DNA of 64,000 nt from Halorubrum aidingense JCM 13560. GTDB lineage: Archaea; Halobacteriota; Halobacteria; Halobacteriales; Haloferacaceae. The stretch lies in contig NZ_AOJI01000014.1 in the NCBI RefSeq assembly GCF_000336995.1, positions 1 to 64,000 on the forward strand, in the 5' to 3' direction. This document shows, one piece after another, positions 26,960-35,641 of the stretch. The first letter of the stretch is position 1, and every line of letters starts with the position of its first letter. A program made the translations under genes and the position numbers. The notes beneath the pieces were generated by a model that saw only the letters and a program-made list of their open reading frames with translations, made no database searches and was not told the DNA's origin.

Positions 26960-27604
26960 ATGGACACGACAGCGACGGTCAGCGCGGTCGAGGCGGTCGG
27001 CCGCAACACGTACGCGCTCCGGTTCCGCTCTCCCGAGGGGTTCGCCGCCGAACCCGGCCAGTTCGTGAAGCTCGGCACGGAGATCGACGGGGAGTCGGTC
27101 GCTCGGTTTTACACCCTCTCCTCGCCGACGGTCGACGACACCTTCGAGGTCACGGTCGGCATCGATCCCGAGGAGGGCGGCGACTTCTCGGCGTTCCTCT
27201 CCGACGCGGAGGCGGGCACGGAGATGACGCTTTCCGGTCCCTTCGGCGACCAGCACTACGACGGCGAGCCGCGCGCGGTGGTCATCGCCGGGGGGCCGGG
27301 CGTCGGCCCGGCGGTCGCCATCGCGGAACGCGCGCTCGACGAGGGCGCCGAGGCGGCGATCGTCTACCGCGATGACGACGTGTCGCACGCGGACCGCTTG
27401 GACCGGCTGGAAGAACGCGGCGCGACGATCCGTCTCCTCGACGCGGACGCCGAACTGGACGGCGCGGTCGCGGACGCGCTGACGGACGCGGAGGGCGAAA
27501 CCGTCTTCGTGTACGGGTTCGCCGACCTCGTCGCCGACGCGGAAGCCGCGATCGAGGCCGCCGGCGGCGACGCCGACGCGGCGAAAGTCGAGAACTTCGG
27601 GTAG
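26960..27604 (+). CDS. FAD-binding oxidoreductase of the ferredoxin-NADP reductase family
   Basis: A 214-residue two-domain flavoprotein. The FAD barrel has PGQFVKLG near 37 and RFYTLSSP near 53-60 (the RxYS/T-type FAD motif). A small NAD(P)-binding domain has VIAGGPGVGPAVAIAERAL near 110-128. No iron-sulfur motif is present. Such short FNR-like proteins move electrons between NAD(P)H and ferredoxin, flavodoxin or hydroxylases. Being divergent from korAB suggests a link to ferredoxin, which is inference. Confidence 0.85.
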   Translation: MDTTATVSAVEAVGRNTYALRFRSPEGFAAEPGQFVKLGTEIDGESVARFYTLSSPTVDDTFEVTVGIDPEEGGDFSAFLSDAEAGTEMTLSGPFGDQHYDGEPRAVVIAGGPGVGPAVAIAERALDEGAEAAIVYRDDDVSHADRLDRLEERGATIRLLDADAELDGAVADALTDAEGETVFVYGFADLVADAEAAIEAAGGDADAAKVENFG

Positions 27605-27629
27605 ACGCGCTCCCCAACGATCCGGCCGC

Positions 27630-27641
27630 CGCTTATAAACG
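27630..27641. promoter_or_regulatory. TATA-like box without an obvious gene
   Basis: CGCTTATAAACG lies about 30 nt after the flavin reductase stop, inside a 191-nt gap between two convergent genes. No coding frame follows in either direction at a useful distance. It could be chance or drive a small RNA. Confidence 0.25.
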
Positions 27642-27795
27642 ATTATCCGCGGATCGGCGGTGACAGCACGGCGCGAGAGCAGCGCTCTCGGTTGTAGCCG
27701 ACGAAACGCGCCGGTGGCGCCGACCGCGATTGGTTCATCCCTCGCGATTCACTCCCGCTGATCGCAGTCCCACGGCGCGTCGCCATCGCTGCGAG

Positions 27796-28917
27796 TCATC
27801 GCGACGCCGGCGTCTCGTCGCCGAAGTAGTCGGCGAGTCGCTCCGCGGCCTCGACGGCCCGAGGCGTCACCAGGGCGAACCGGATCCAGTCGCCGCGGGC
27901 GGTCCCGAACGCGTCGCCGGGCATCCCCGCGACGCCGGCCTCGTCGATCAGCCGCTTCACGTTCGCCATCGTGCCCGGGAAGCCCTCGAAGCGCGCGAGC
28001 ACGTAGAACGCGCCCTCGGGACGGCTGTACTCCGCGCCCGCCGCGTCCAGCGCGTCGGTGAACGCGTCGACCCGCTCGGCGAGCAGCTCGCGGGCCTCGG
28101 CGTAGTAGTCGGGCGACGTCTCCGCGAGCGCGTGGTGGACCGCGTACTGGGAGGGCCGCGGGCCCGCCACGTTCACGAGCATGTGCCGCGCCTTCGCCTT
28201 GAAGACGTGCTCGTCGGGGAGCAGGGCGTATCCGACTCGAAAGCCCGTGATCGCCATCGACTTCGAGAACCCGCTCGTCACGATCACCCGGTCAGAATCG
28301 AGCGTCAGCGCCGATTCGAACGATCCCGTCAGGTCGAAGTGATCGTACACCTCGTCGACGAGCACCAGCGCGTCGACCGCGTCCGCGATCGCGACGACCT
28401 CCCGAATCGCGTCGCGGTCGTAGATCGCTCCCGTGGGGTTGTTCGGGGTGTTGAGCGCGATCAGCGCCGTCTCTTCGCTCGCCGCCTCGCGGACCGCCGA
28501 CACGTCGAGTCCGCCGTCGCGCGTCGTCGGTACGAGCGTCGGCTCCCCGCCGAGCAGCTGCACCTTCCCGGGGTAGTACGGATAGACGGGGTCCATCAAC
28601 AGGGCCTCGTCGCCCGCGTCGCGCTCGAACGCGCGCGCCATCGCGAGGTAGTTCGCCTCCCCGGTCCCGTTCGTGACGACCACGCGGTCGACGTCGACGC
28701 CCCGGCGCTCGGCGATCGCCTCGCGAAGCTCTCGGAGACCCGCACTCGGCGGGTACTGGAACGCGTCCGGGGGGAGGTCCGCGTACTCCCGGAGCGCCTC
28801 GCGCAGCGCGCTCGGCGGCTCCCAGTCGGGGTTCCCGCTCACCATATCGATGACGTCCCCGTCGGCCGCCGCCGCGTACTCCATGACGTGGAAGAACTTC
28901 GGCTCCTCGTACTCCAT
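27796..28917 (-). CDS. PLP-dependent class I/II aminotransferase
   Basis: A 373-residue fold-type I aminotransferase. Visible blocks are YPPSAGLRELREAIAERRG near 65, LNTPNNPTGAIY near 165-176, DEVYDHF near 200 (PLP-binding Asp/Tyr) and the Schiff-base lysine in SGFSKSMAITGFRVGY near 223-238. The ATG at 28917 (MEYEEPKFF) was chosen because the longer frame adds a basic, non-conserved stretch. The substrate amino acid is not determined. Confidence 0.9.
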   Translation of the reverse strand: MEYEEPKFFHVMEYAAAADGDVIDMVSGNPDWEPPSALREALREYADLPPDAFQYPPSAGLRELREAIAERRGVDVDRVVVTNGTGEANYLAMARAFERDAGDEALLMDPVYPYYPGKVQLLGGEPTLVPTTRDGGLDVSAVREAASEETALIALNTPNNPTGAIYDRDAIREVVAIADAVDALVLVDEVYDHFDLTGSFESALTLDSDRVIVTSGFSKSMAITGFRVGYALLPDEHVFKAKARHMLVNVAGPRPSQYAVHHALAETSPDYYAEARELLAERVDAFTDALDAAGAEYSRPEGAFYVLARFEGFPGTMANVKRLIDEAGVAGMPGDAFGTARGDWIRFALVTPRAVEAAERLADYFGDETPASR

Positions 28918-29060
28918 ACCGGCCGCTCGGCGGCAGGGTCCGTGGCTCTTTCGACCGCGGCCGGTGGTGCCGCCAGGACTCCGACCCCGCACCGCCGGCA
29001 CTCCCGTCTCGCGTCGCTCCGATCCGGTGGGTTCACTTACGGCGATACCGACCGCGGGGT

Positions 29061-29573
29061 ATGAACAAACGCGGCCACGTCCTCAACGCTCTCCTGCTCG
29101 CGCTCGGGCTCGGGGTCATCATCGAGCCCGGCCTCGACGCGGCGACGGCGCGCACGACCGCGCAGATCACCGTTCCGATCGTGTTGGGGGCGCTGTTCCC
29201 CGACGTCGACACCGCCTTCGGCCGCCACCGCAAGACGCTCCACAGCCTTCCGGTGCTCGGCGTCTTCCTCGCGTACCCCATCGTCTTCGGGAACCTCCAG
29301 TACGTCTGGATCGGCGTGTTGACCCACTACGTCCTCGACGTGGTCGGGAGCCGGCGAGGTATCGCGCTGTTCCACCCGCTGTCGGACACCGAGTACGGAA
29401 TGCCGACCGGTGTCACGACGAGCAGCAAGTACGCGGACCTCGTCACCGTGATCATCACCGCGGTCGAACTCGCCGCCTTCTGGGCGATCCACACCTACGT
29501 TATCACCCTCGATCTCGACGTTTCGGCCGCCACCCGTGCCGCCGGTGAGGCGGCCGCCGGGCTCGGGTTCTGA
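29061..29573 (+). CDS. YdjM/DUF457-family membrane metal-dependent hydrolase
   Basis: A 170-residue membrane protein with about four helices and the metal-binding pattern of the family: H6 near the start (KRGHVLNALLL), FPDVDTAFGRHRKTLHSLP near 47-66 (Asp/His ligands) and LTHYVLDVVG near 88. Related bacterial YdjM/YbcI proteins are called membrane-bound metal-dependent hydrolases, but substrate and physiological role are unknown. It is divergently placed from the aminotransferase. Confidence 0.82.
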   Translation: MNKRGHVLNALLLALGLGVIIEPGLDAATARTTAQITVPIVLGALFPDVDTAFGRHRKTLHSLPVLGVFLAYPIVFGNLQYVWIGVLTHYVLDVVGSRRGIALFHPLSDTEYGMPTGVTTSSKYADLVTVIITAVELAAFWAIHTYVITLDLDVSAATRAAGEAAAGLGF

Positions 29574-29605
29574 TCCGGTTCCGATTCTGCGCCGTCGTCG
29601 CGCCG

Positions 29606-30412
29606 CTACTTCGGTCGATAATCCGCGATCCCGCCGGAGTAAACGCTCACGTCGTCGAACTTGCCCTCGTAGGCGACGTTGCTCGGGAGGGTCGGCTCGT
29701 CGCCGGAGAGGAAGAGCCGGTCCGCCTTCTCCCAGGTGTTCTCGTAGGCCAGGTGTACGAACTCCACGAGCCCGCGGAGCTGGTGGCCCGCTCCGCCTCG
29801 GTGGACCACCGTTCGCGGGCGGCGCTCTCGAAACGCGTCGACGACGGCCGCCTCGTCGTCGAGCGCGCCGTCGAACTCCGTCCACGCCTCGCCGACCGTC
29901 CCCGGGAGGTGCGCGTACGACGATCCGAAGCCCGGCGTCCCCGTCGACTCGGAGATCTGCCGTGCGCGGGCGTTCTGATGGGGAAGCAGCTTGGTGTTGT
30001 ACGTCTCGACGGCGTCGAGCCGGTCGGCGTGGGCCGCGATTTCGGGACGAGTCAGAGAGATGGTCGCGAAGCTGGGGTGCGGGACGAGCACGACGGCGTC
30101 CTGCCGCTCGAACTCGGCCATCGCGCCTTCGAACGTGATATAATCGGGGATCGGGTCCGTCACGCCGAGCACGAGCAGGTGCCGGCGGTTCCCCCAGTCG
30201 CCGGTGAACACCTCGCGGGCGGGGACGACCGTCAGGTCGTCGTCCGAATAGCGAGCCGCGCGCTCCCGTACCGTCGTGATTCGGGTGAAATGCGGGGCGT
30301 ACACGAGCGCGTCGATCCCCCGTTCCTTCGCGAGGGCCACGACGTCGTCGTCGAGCACCTTCACGTGGGCGTCGACGCGCGTTCTCGGTCGGGTCACGAA
30401 CGGAACGTGCAC
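29606..30412 (-). CDS. PHP-fold protein with altered first metal motif
   Basis: A PHP-domain protein of about 268 residues, related to histidinol phosphatase/polymerase PHP proteins. Later motifs are present: YAPHFT near 40, VPAREVFTGDW near 62, VPHPSF near 110, ETYN near 134 and SSYAH near 163. The first motif, normally HxH, reads DAHVK. The start is uncertain: GTG at 30412 is 27 nt from a GTATCG box, and TTG at 30424 is the alternative. No enzyme partner is adjacent; substrate unknown. Confidence 0.72.
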   Translation of the reverse strand: MHVPFVTRPRTRVDAHVKVLDDDVVALAKERGIDALVYAPHFTRITTVRERAARYSDDDLTVVPAREVFTGDWGNRRHLLVLGVTDPIPDYITFEGAMAEFERQDAVVLVPHPSFATISLTRPEIAAHADRLDAVETYNTKLLPHQNARARQISESTGTPGFGSSYAHLPGTVGEAWTEFDGALDDEAAVVDAFRERRPRTVVHRGGAGHQLRGLVEFVHLAYENTWEKADRLFLSGDEPTLPSNVAYEGKFDDVSVYSGGIADYRPK

Positions 30413-30507
30413 GCGCCCGCGCAAAGGCGTATCGTTCGACGGCGGGGAGGTGCGTTCGACGACCGCCGGGGGAAACGGTTAATCCCCCTCGGGAGCGACC
30501 ACAGCAC

Positions 30508-30804
30508 ATGCCCCGCTGGACGTGCGGAATCGACGGTTGCGACGCCGCCTTCGACGACGTGGAGTCGGCCATCGTCCACCAGACGAACGGCCACCAACGC
30601 CACGAGTGTAAGGTGTGCGGCACGATCGTCCCCGACGGTTACTTCGCGATCCGCCACGCGTTCGACGAACACACCCGCGCCGAGTTCGTCCGCGCGTACG
30701 ACGCCGACTCCGCCGCCGTCCGCCGTCGCGAGGAGATCAAACGCGAGATCGAACGCGAGGCCGACCTCCAACAGGTCGTCGAAGCGCTCGATCGGAAGCC
30801 GTAG
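30508..30804 (+). CDS. Two-finger C2H2 zinc protein
   Basis: A 98-residue protein. One finger is CGIDGCDAAF...HQTNGH (residues 6-29) and a second is CKVCGTIV...HAFDEH (about 34-55). A charged helix (about 70-95) rich in Arg/Glu, possibly a coiled coil, follows. Both fingers keep paired Cys and His. It resembles uncharacterised haloarchaeal zinc-finger proteins and may bind nucleic acid. It is convergent with the arginase gene. Confidence 0.8.
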   Translation: MPRWTCGIDGCDAAFDDVESAIVHQTNGHQRHECKVCGTIVPDGYFAIRHAFDEHTRAEFVRAYDADSAAVRRREEIKREIEREADLQQVVEALDRKP

Positions 30805-30824
30805 GCGCCGAGGTCTGGTTCGCG

Positions 30825-31730
30825 TTACAACACCCGCTTCCCGAACGCGCTCGCTGCGAGCTCCGTCGCGAGCTCCGCGGTCTCGTTGTGCTGATCGAGC
30901 GTCGGATTCACCTCGACGAGTTCCATCGATCGGAGGCAGTCCGCCTCGTCGACGGTCTCCATCGCGCTGTGGGCCTCGCGGTACGTGACCCCCCCGCGGA
31001 CAGGGGTACCGACGCCCGGCGCCTCCTTGGGGTCGAGCCAGTCCAGATCGAGACTGACGTGGACGCCGTCGGTCCCGTCGGCGGCGGCCGCCATCGCTTC
31101 CTCGGTGACGTCCGTGATCCCGCGCTCGTCGATATCGGACATCGTGTAGGCGGTGAACCCGTGGTCGCGTATCACGTCGACCTCGGCCTCGTCGACCGAG
31201 CGGAGCCCGACGAGCGCCACGTTCTCCGGCGAGAGACCGGGGGCGTTCGCCCAGTCGGTGTCGGCGAACTCGTCGAAGCCGAGCGCGGCCGCCAGCGGCA
31301 TCCCGTGAACGTTGCCCGAGGGCGTCGTCGAAGGGGTGTTGAGGTCGGCGTGGGCGTCGAACCACACCGCGCCGATGTCCGCGTCGCGGGCGGACCCGAC
31401 GAGCGACCCGATGGCGATCGAGTGATCGCCACCGAGCGCGAGGGGAACCTCCCCGTCCGCGAGCGTGTCGCTCACCGCGTCGGCGAGTCGTCGACTGACG
31501 TCTGCGGTCTCTCGCAGGAACTTCGCGTTCCCGCGGCTCGGCGCCTCGGTGTCCGGGTCGCGCTCTTCGGCCCGGGGGACGGCGAGGTCGCCCGCGTCGA
31601 CGGTCTCGACGCCGGCGCCCGCGAGCTGGTCGGCGAGTCCGCCGTACCGGATCGCTGACGGTCCCATGTCGACGCCGCGTCGGTTCGCGCCGTAGTCGGT
31701 CGGTGCTCCGATGATCCTGACGGTGGTCAT
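30825..31730 (-). CDS. rocF: Arginase / ureohydrolase family
   Basis: A 301-residue ureohydrolase. The manganese-binding blocks are visible: GGDHSIAIG near 98-106, WFDAHADLNTPSTTPSGNVHGMP near 121-143, and SLDLDWLDPKEAPGVGTPVRGG near 222-243. The DAHADLNTPxTTxSGNxHGMP form is the arginase rather than the agmatinase version, so hydrolysis of arginine to ornithine and urea is the likely reaction. The ATG at 31730 gives the family start VRIIGAPTDYG. Confidence 0.92.
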   Translation of the reverse strand: MTTVRIIGAPTDYGANRRGVDMGPSAIRYGGLADQLAGAGVETVDAGDLAVPRAEERDPDTEAPSRGNAKFLRETADVSRRLADAVSDTLADGEVPLALGGDHSIAIGSLVGSARDADIGAVWFDAHADLNTPSTTPSGNVHGMPLAAALGFDEFADTDWANAPGLSPENVALVGLRSVDEAEVDVIRDHGFTAYTMSDIDERGITDVTEEAMAAAADGTDGVHVSLDLDWLDPKEAPGVGTPVRGGVTYREAHSAMETVDEADCLRSMELVEVNPTLDQHNETAELATELAASAFGKRVL

Positions 31731-31870
31731 GGTCGCAAGAGGGTTGCGCCGCCGCTTGAATGGTGGGGACTCGTCGACGTCGAACCGCTCTCGCGGGCAC
31801 TCCGAAACGACCAGGTGGACGTCTCGACGAGATCGGTGGCGATTTGCGCGCACCGGCCTAACTGGGTGTC

Positions 31871-32104
31871 ATGGGTAATCGCGACTCCAACTCCGCCGCT
31901 GATCGCGGTCCCTCTCCCGCGGATATCGAGCCGATCGGCGCGCTGATCGTCGTCGCGTTCACCGGCGCGGTGATCGGTCTCCTCGGCGCCGGCCTCTCGA
32001 TTTTCGCCGCCGACCTCGGCCTCGCGCTCGTCGTCCTCGGCGTCATCGTCGCGCTCTCGAGCCCGATCGCCTACGTCCGGTTTCGCGATCTTCGCGGAAA
32101 ATAA
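31871..32104 (+). CDS. Small two-helix membrane protein
   Basis: A 77-residue protein with a polar N-terminus (1-20), two membrane helices (about 22-43 and 46-68) and a basic end (RFRDLRGK). No family is recognised. It is divergent from the arginase gene and followed by a promoter and the regulator at 32174. Confidence 0.65.
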   Translation: MGNRDSNSAADRGPSPADIEPIGALIVVAFTGAVIGLLGAGLSIFAADLGLALVVLGVIVALSSPIAYVRFRDLRGK

Positions 32105-32120
32105 GGGCACCATCACGATC

Positions 32121-32150
32121 GTTTATAACTGGCTTCCATCGCATTTAAGC
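32121..32150 (+). promoter_or_regulatory. Promoter boxes before the regulator gene
   Basis: CATTTAAGC (32142-32150) is centred about 28 nt before the ATG at 32174, consistent with a leaderless start. A second, stronger TTTATAAC box (32122-32129) lies 20 nt further up and may be an alternative promoter. Confidence 0.55.
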
Positions 32151-32173
32151 GGGGCGGCAATCTATTCGGGTCT

Positions 32174-32707
32174 ATGTCATCCATCGAGCTCACATCGAGT
32201 CAGAAAAGCATCCTCACGGCCCTCATCAACCTGTACGGGGAACAAGAAGACGCCGTCAAAGGCGAAGCGATCGCCGAGGAGGTCGACCGCAATCCCGGCA
32301 CGATCCGCAACCAGATGCAGAGTCTGAAGGCCCTCCAGCTGGTCGAGGGCGTCCCCGGTCCGAAGGGTGGCTACAAGCCGACTTCGAACGCGTACGAGGC
32401 GCTTGACATCCAGCGCATGGACGAGCCGGCCGACGTTCCCATCTTCCACGAGGGCGAGGAAGTCCCGGGTGTCAACGTCGACGGGATCGACCTCTCCAGC
32501 GTTCACCACCCCGAACTCTGTCGCGCGGAGATTCACGTACAGGGGTCCGTCCGGAACTTCCACGAGGGCGACTCCGTTACCGTCGGCCCGACGCCGCTCT
32601 CGAAGCTCGTGATCGACGGCACCGTCGACGGCAAAGACGACACCGCGAACATCCTGATCCTCCGTATCGACGACATGCGCGCGCCCGACGAGCCCGCCGA
32701 ACACTGA
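32174..32707 (+). CDS. Winged-helix regulator (Rrf2-like HTH) with C-terminal beta domain
   Basis: A 177-residue protein. An N-terminal winged helix (about 1-70) has GEAIAEEVDRNPGTIRNQMQ as the recognition region and GPKGGYKPT as the wing. A beta-rich domain follows with two-fold-like sequence (VDGIDLSSVHHPELCRAEIHV...). Close homologues are widespread in haloarchaea and often named Rrf2-type regulators. No cysteine cluster of IscR type is present, so iron-sulfur sensing is not supported. Target genes are unknown. Confidence 0.75.
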   Translation: MSSIELTSSQKSILTALINLYGEQEDAVKGEAIAEEVDRNPGTIRNQMQSLKALQLVEGVPGPKGGYKPTSNAYEALDIQRMDEPADVPIFHEGEEVPGVNVDGIDLSSVHHPELCRAEIHVQGSVRNFHEGDSVTVGPTPLSKLVIDGTVDGKDDTANILILRIDDMRAPDEPAEH

Positions 32708-32956
32708 TCGTTCCCGCGGCGACCACCCGCTGACGAACTGACGGACCGACAGACTAGCCGGGAGCGGCCGACGCGTCGCCCCCGGTGATCGACACGCCGT
32801 TGCCCGGCCGAGTTCGGTTTCGAGATCACGAACTCCCGAGCGACGCCGCTCGGCAACTCCCGTCTCGGTGTCTCTGCCGCAAAAATCGCCGTCTCTGTCG
32901 CCCGCTGTCCTCGCCGTTCGTTTTCGCTTGCCGCCTCTGGTTTTCTATCCGTCTGG

Positions 32957-34138
32957 TTACATGTCGCCGAACGCGCTCACGCCGCGCCCGGCCGAGGAGA
33001 CCTTCGCGATCCAACGCGCCGCGATCGACTTTTTCAGCAGCTTCGCGGGCGTGCCGCCGAACGTCTGAATCGGCATTCCGACCACGTCGTGAGCGACCGC
33101 GTCCTCGCCGACCGAGATCACGGTCCCCTTGTCTTTGTGCTCCCAGGACTGGAGGGGCGCGCCGCGGGCGGCCCGCGCGAGGTTTTCGCCGGCGACCTCG
33201 GCGGCCTGCCAGGCGGCCTGCGCCGTCGGCGGGGCGATGTCGTCGTCGCCCTGCTCGATGAGCGCGGTGTCGCCGATAGCGAAGACGCGATCGTCGCTCG
33301 TGGTGAAGTCAGAGCCGGCGTGAACCCGGTTCGACCGCTCGTCCTTGTCGACTTCGACCGCGTCGAGCTCGGGCTGTCCCGTGATGCCGCCGGTCCAGAT
33401 GAGGACGTCGTAGCCGAGCGATTCGGGCTCCTCGTCTTCGCCGCCGCCGAGGTAGACCGCGTCCTCGTCGGCCTTGGAGATGAAGTCGCCGGTGAGGATC
33501 TCGATGTCGGCGTCTTCGAGTCGCTGGCGGAGCGCGCCTTGGATCTGCGGGTCGTTGCCGGGGAAGACCTCGTCGAGGCCCTCGACGAGCGAAATCTCGA
33601 TGGGTGCGCGGTGCTTGTCGCGGTACTCCGCGATCTCACCGGCGGTCTGGATACCGGAGAGCCCGGCGCCGCCGACGATGACTTCGACGGGGTCAGAGCG
33701 GGTCGCCTCGGCCGCGGCCGAGCGGACGTCCTCGTGGATCGCCTTCGCGTCGTCCAGCCCCTTCAGCTGGTGAGCGTTCTCTTCGAGCCCCTCGATGCCG
33801 AAGAAGGCGGTCGTGGACCCGATCGCGAGGAGCAGGTAGTCGTAATCGACGCTGGTCCCGTCGTCGGTCTCGACCGTCTGGGCGTCGGTGTCGACGTCGA
33901 CGACTCGACCCTGCACGAAGTCGGACGCCGGCGATTTGATCTCGTCGACCGGGATCGTGATCTTCTCGGCGACGGCCGGGTTGCGAATCGCCCGGTGGAC
34001 CTCGTGGAGAACGAGGTGGTAGTCGTGTTCCGAGATCCACGTCAGTTCCGCTTCCCCCTCACCGACCTCGTCTTCGAACGCCTTTACCGCCCCGGCACCG
34101 GCATACCCCGAACCGACGACGACGACCTGTGTAGTCAT
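32957..34138 (-). CDS. Type II NADH dehydrogenase-like FAD oxidoreductase
   Basis: A 393-residue single-chain pyridine nucleotide/quinone oxidoreductase. An FAD fold opens the protein (VVVVGSGYAGAGAVKAFE, about 5-22). A central NAD-binding fold has VIVGGAGLSGIQTAGEIAEY near 150-170, and FAIGDTALIEQ near 285 is the second FAD motif. A basic, amphipathic C-terminus (LLKKSIAARWIAKV) could anchor it to the membrane. It likely oxidises NADH without proton pumping, parallel to the Nuo complex. The start at 34138 (MTTQVVVVG) is preferred over a longer frame with a basic leader. Confidence 0.88.
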   Translation of the reverse strand: MTTQVVVVGSGYAGAGAVKAFEDEVGEGEAELTWISEHDYHLVLHEVHRAIRNPAVAEKITIPVDEIKSPASDFVQGRVVDVDTDAQTVETDDGTSVDYDYLLLAIGSTTAFFGIEGLEENAHQLKGLDDAKAIHEDVRSAAAEATRSDPVEVIVGGAGLSGIQTAGEIAEYRDKHRAPIEISLVEGLDEVFPGNDPQIQGALRQRLEDADIEILTGDFISKADEDAVYLGGGEDEEPESLGYDVLIWTGGITGQPELDAVEVDKDERSNRVHAGSDFTTSDDRVFAIGDTALIEQGDDDIAPPTAQAAWQAAEVAGENLARAARGAPLQSWEHKDKGTVISVGEDAVAHDVVGMPIQTFGGTPAKLLKKSIAARWIAKVSSAGRGVSAFGDM

Positions 34139-34160
34139 GTCTGTCGCTCCGCGGCGCGCG

Positions 34161-34229
34161 GGTAAAATCGCTTTGGAACGCCGGCGCAAACGGCTTCGGA
34201 GCGTCGGCGCAAACGGCTTCGGAAGGTCG
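34161..34229. repeat. 23-bp tandem repeat, two good and one decayed copy
   Basis: Units at 34178-34200 and 34201-34223 share 21 of 23 bases and end in CGCAAACGGCTTCGGA. A decayed unit precedes (GGTAAAATCGCTTTGGA). It lies between the NADH dehydrogenase start and the uridine phosphorylase end, where the dehydrogenase promoter should be. Confidence 0.7.
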
Positions 34230-34276
34230 GTGTGAGTTGTCGGGGCCCAGTAACGGCTCGGAGCGGAGACGGTCGC

Positions 34277-35104
34277 CTACAGCGACAGCCCGGCGTGCCA
34301 GCGGTCCGCTCCTGCCTCGCGTTTCACTTCGTCCATCCGTGCGAGGAGCTTCACGGCGAGACTAGCCGTCTCCGCCGCCCGGGACTCGCCCTCCGTCCGG
34401 AATTCGCCGGTGACCCGGTTCGCGTAGACCGAACAGACCGCGCCGGCGCGGAGGCCGTACACGCTCGCGATCGTGAGGATCGACGACGCCTCCATCTCGA
34501 TGTTCTTCACGTTCGCGTCCTGCAGTTCTTCGACCAACGCGTCCGAGCCGGCCGCCTCGAACCCCTCGAACCCGGGCCGTCCCTGCCCGGCGTAGAACGA
34601 ATCGGCGCTCATCGTCACGCCGGTGTGGTAGTCGTACCCGAGTCGCTCGGCGGCGGCGACGAGCGCGGAGACCACCTCGCCGTCGGCGGCCGCCGGGTAG
34701 TCCTCGCGGACGTACTCGTCGCTCGTTCCCTCTTGGCGGACCGCCCCGGTCGTGATGACGAGATCGCCGACCGCCATCTCCGGCTGGATGGCGCCGCAAG
34801 AGCCAACGCGAATGAACGTGTCGACGCCGACGCGAGCCAGTTCCTCGACGGCGATGGCGGCCGACGGAGAGCCGATCCCGGTCGACGTCACGGAGATGGG
34901 CGCGTCGTCGTAGGTACCGGTCGCCGTGCGGTACTCGCGGTGGTACGCGACCTCGTCGTGCTCGTCCCACAGCGCCGTGATCTTGTCCACGCGTTCGGGA
35001 TTGCCGGGGAGCAGTACCGCGTCGGCGACGTCGTCCGCGCCGACCTCGATGTGATAGCCGATCTCGTCGTTCGGGTCCTCGCTGTCGTCGCTCGTGGAAG
35101 TCAT
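34277..35104 (-). CDS. udp: Uridine phosphorylase / nucleoside phosphorylase
   Basis: A 275-residue NP-I family phosphorylase. Blocks are VLLPGNPERVDKI near 30-42 (phosphate-binding Gly-Asn-Pro), TSTGIGSPSAAIAVEEL near 73-89, RVGSCGAIQPEMAVGD near 99 and the nucleoside-binding EMEASSILTIASVYG near 202 (EMExS). It splits uridine (or another nucleoside) with phosphate for salvage. It is followed 78 nt later, same strand, by the cytidine deaminase cdd, forming a pyrimidine salvage pair. Confidence 0.9.
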   Translation of the reverse strand: MTSTSDDSEDPNDEIGYHIEVGADDVADAVLLPGNPERVDKITALWDEHDEVAYHREYRTATGTYDDAPISVTSTGIGSPSAAIAVEELARVGVDTFIRVGSCGAIQPEMAVGDLVITTGAVRQEGTSDEYVREDYPAAADGEVVSALVAAAERLGYDYHTGVTMSADSFYAGQGRPGFEGFEAAGSDALVEELQDANVKNIEMEASSILTIASVYGLRAGAVCSVYANRVTGEFRTEGESRAAETASLAVKLLARMDEVKREAGADRWHAGLSL

Positions 35105-35125
35105 GTCCTCGCCCTTCGACGAGCG

Positions 35126-35133
35126 TTTTAAAA
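35126..35133 (-). promoter_or_regulatory. TATA box of udp
   Basis: TTTTAAAA centred about 26 nt before the udp ATG at 35104; a leaderless arrangement. Confidence 0.65.
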
Positions 35134-35182
35134 GTAGTTCCGTCTTGGAGCGACCTCGAAGCCTCGCCGATGACCGGTCTCG

Positions 35183-35587
35183 TTAGACGTTGTTCGCGTC
35201 GTCGAGAGTTCCCTCCGAGATGGTGTTCGGAAGCAGCTCTCCGAGGGTGTACTCGCTCGTCTCGCCGTCGCCCTCGTCGCAGACGACGGGGAGGTCGTCT
35301 GCCGCGAACTCCGAGAGCGTCTGCCGACACATCCCGCAGGGGGTGACGCCGTCGCGGACGCCGGAGGTCACGACGAGGCGGTCGAACTCGCGGTGGCCGT
35401 TCTTCACCGCCTCGGCGACGGCGACCTCCTCGGCGTGGAGGCTGTTGGAGTAGTTGGCGTTCTCGATGTTACAGCCCGTGTAAACGGTGCCGTCGGCGGT
35501 CCGGAGCGCGGCGCCGACGCGGTACTCGGAGTACGGAACGTGCGCGTCGTCGAGCACGTCGCGCGCGGCCTCGATCAGCTGGTCCAT
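35183..35587 (-). CDS. cdd: Cytidine deaminase
   Basis: A 134-residue homotetrameric-type cytidine deaminase. The zinc site is clear: HAEEVAV near 51-57 (zinc His plus catalytic Glu) and PCGMCRQ near 83-89 (two zinc Cys). YSEYRVGAAL near 19 and CNIENANYSNSLHAE near 38-52 bind the nucleoside. It converts cytidine to uridine, the substrate of the upstream udp product. Confidence 0.95.
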   Translation of the reverse strand: MDQLIEAARDVLDDAHVPYSEYRVGAALRTADGTVYTGCNIENANYSNSLHAEEVAVAEAVKNGHREFDRLVVTSGVRDGVTPCGMCRQTLSEFAADDLPVVCDEGDGETSEYTLGELLPNTISEGTLDDANNV

Positions 35588-35641
35588 GCACGGACCGTCG
35601 CCCGGCGGGGCGATAAGCGGTCGGGTCTCGGCCGGCGCCGC

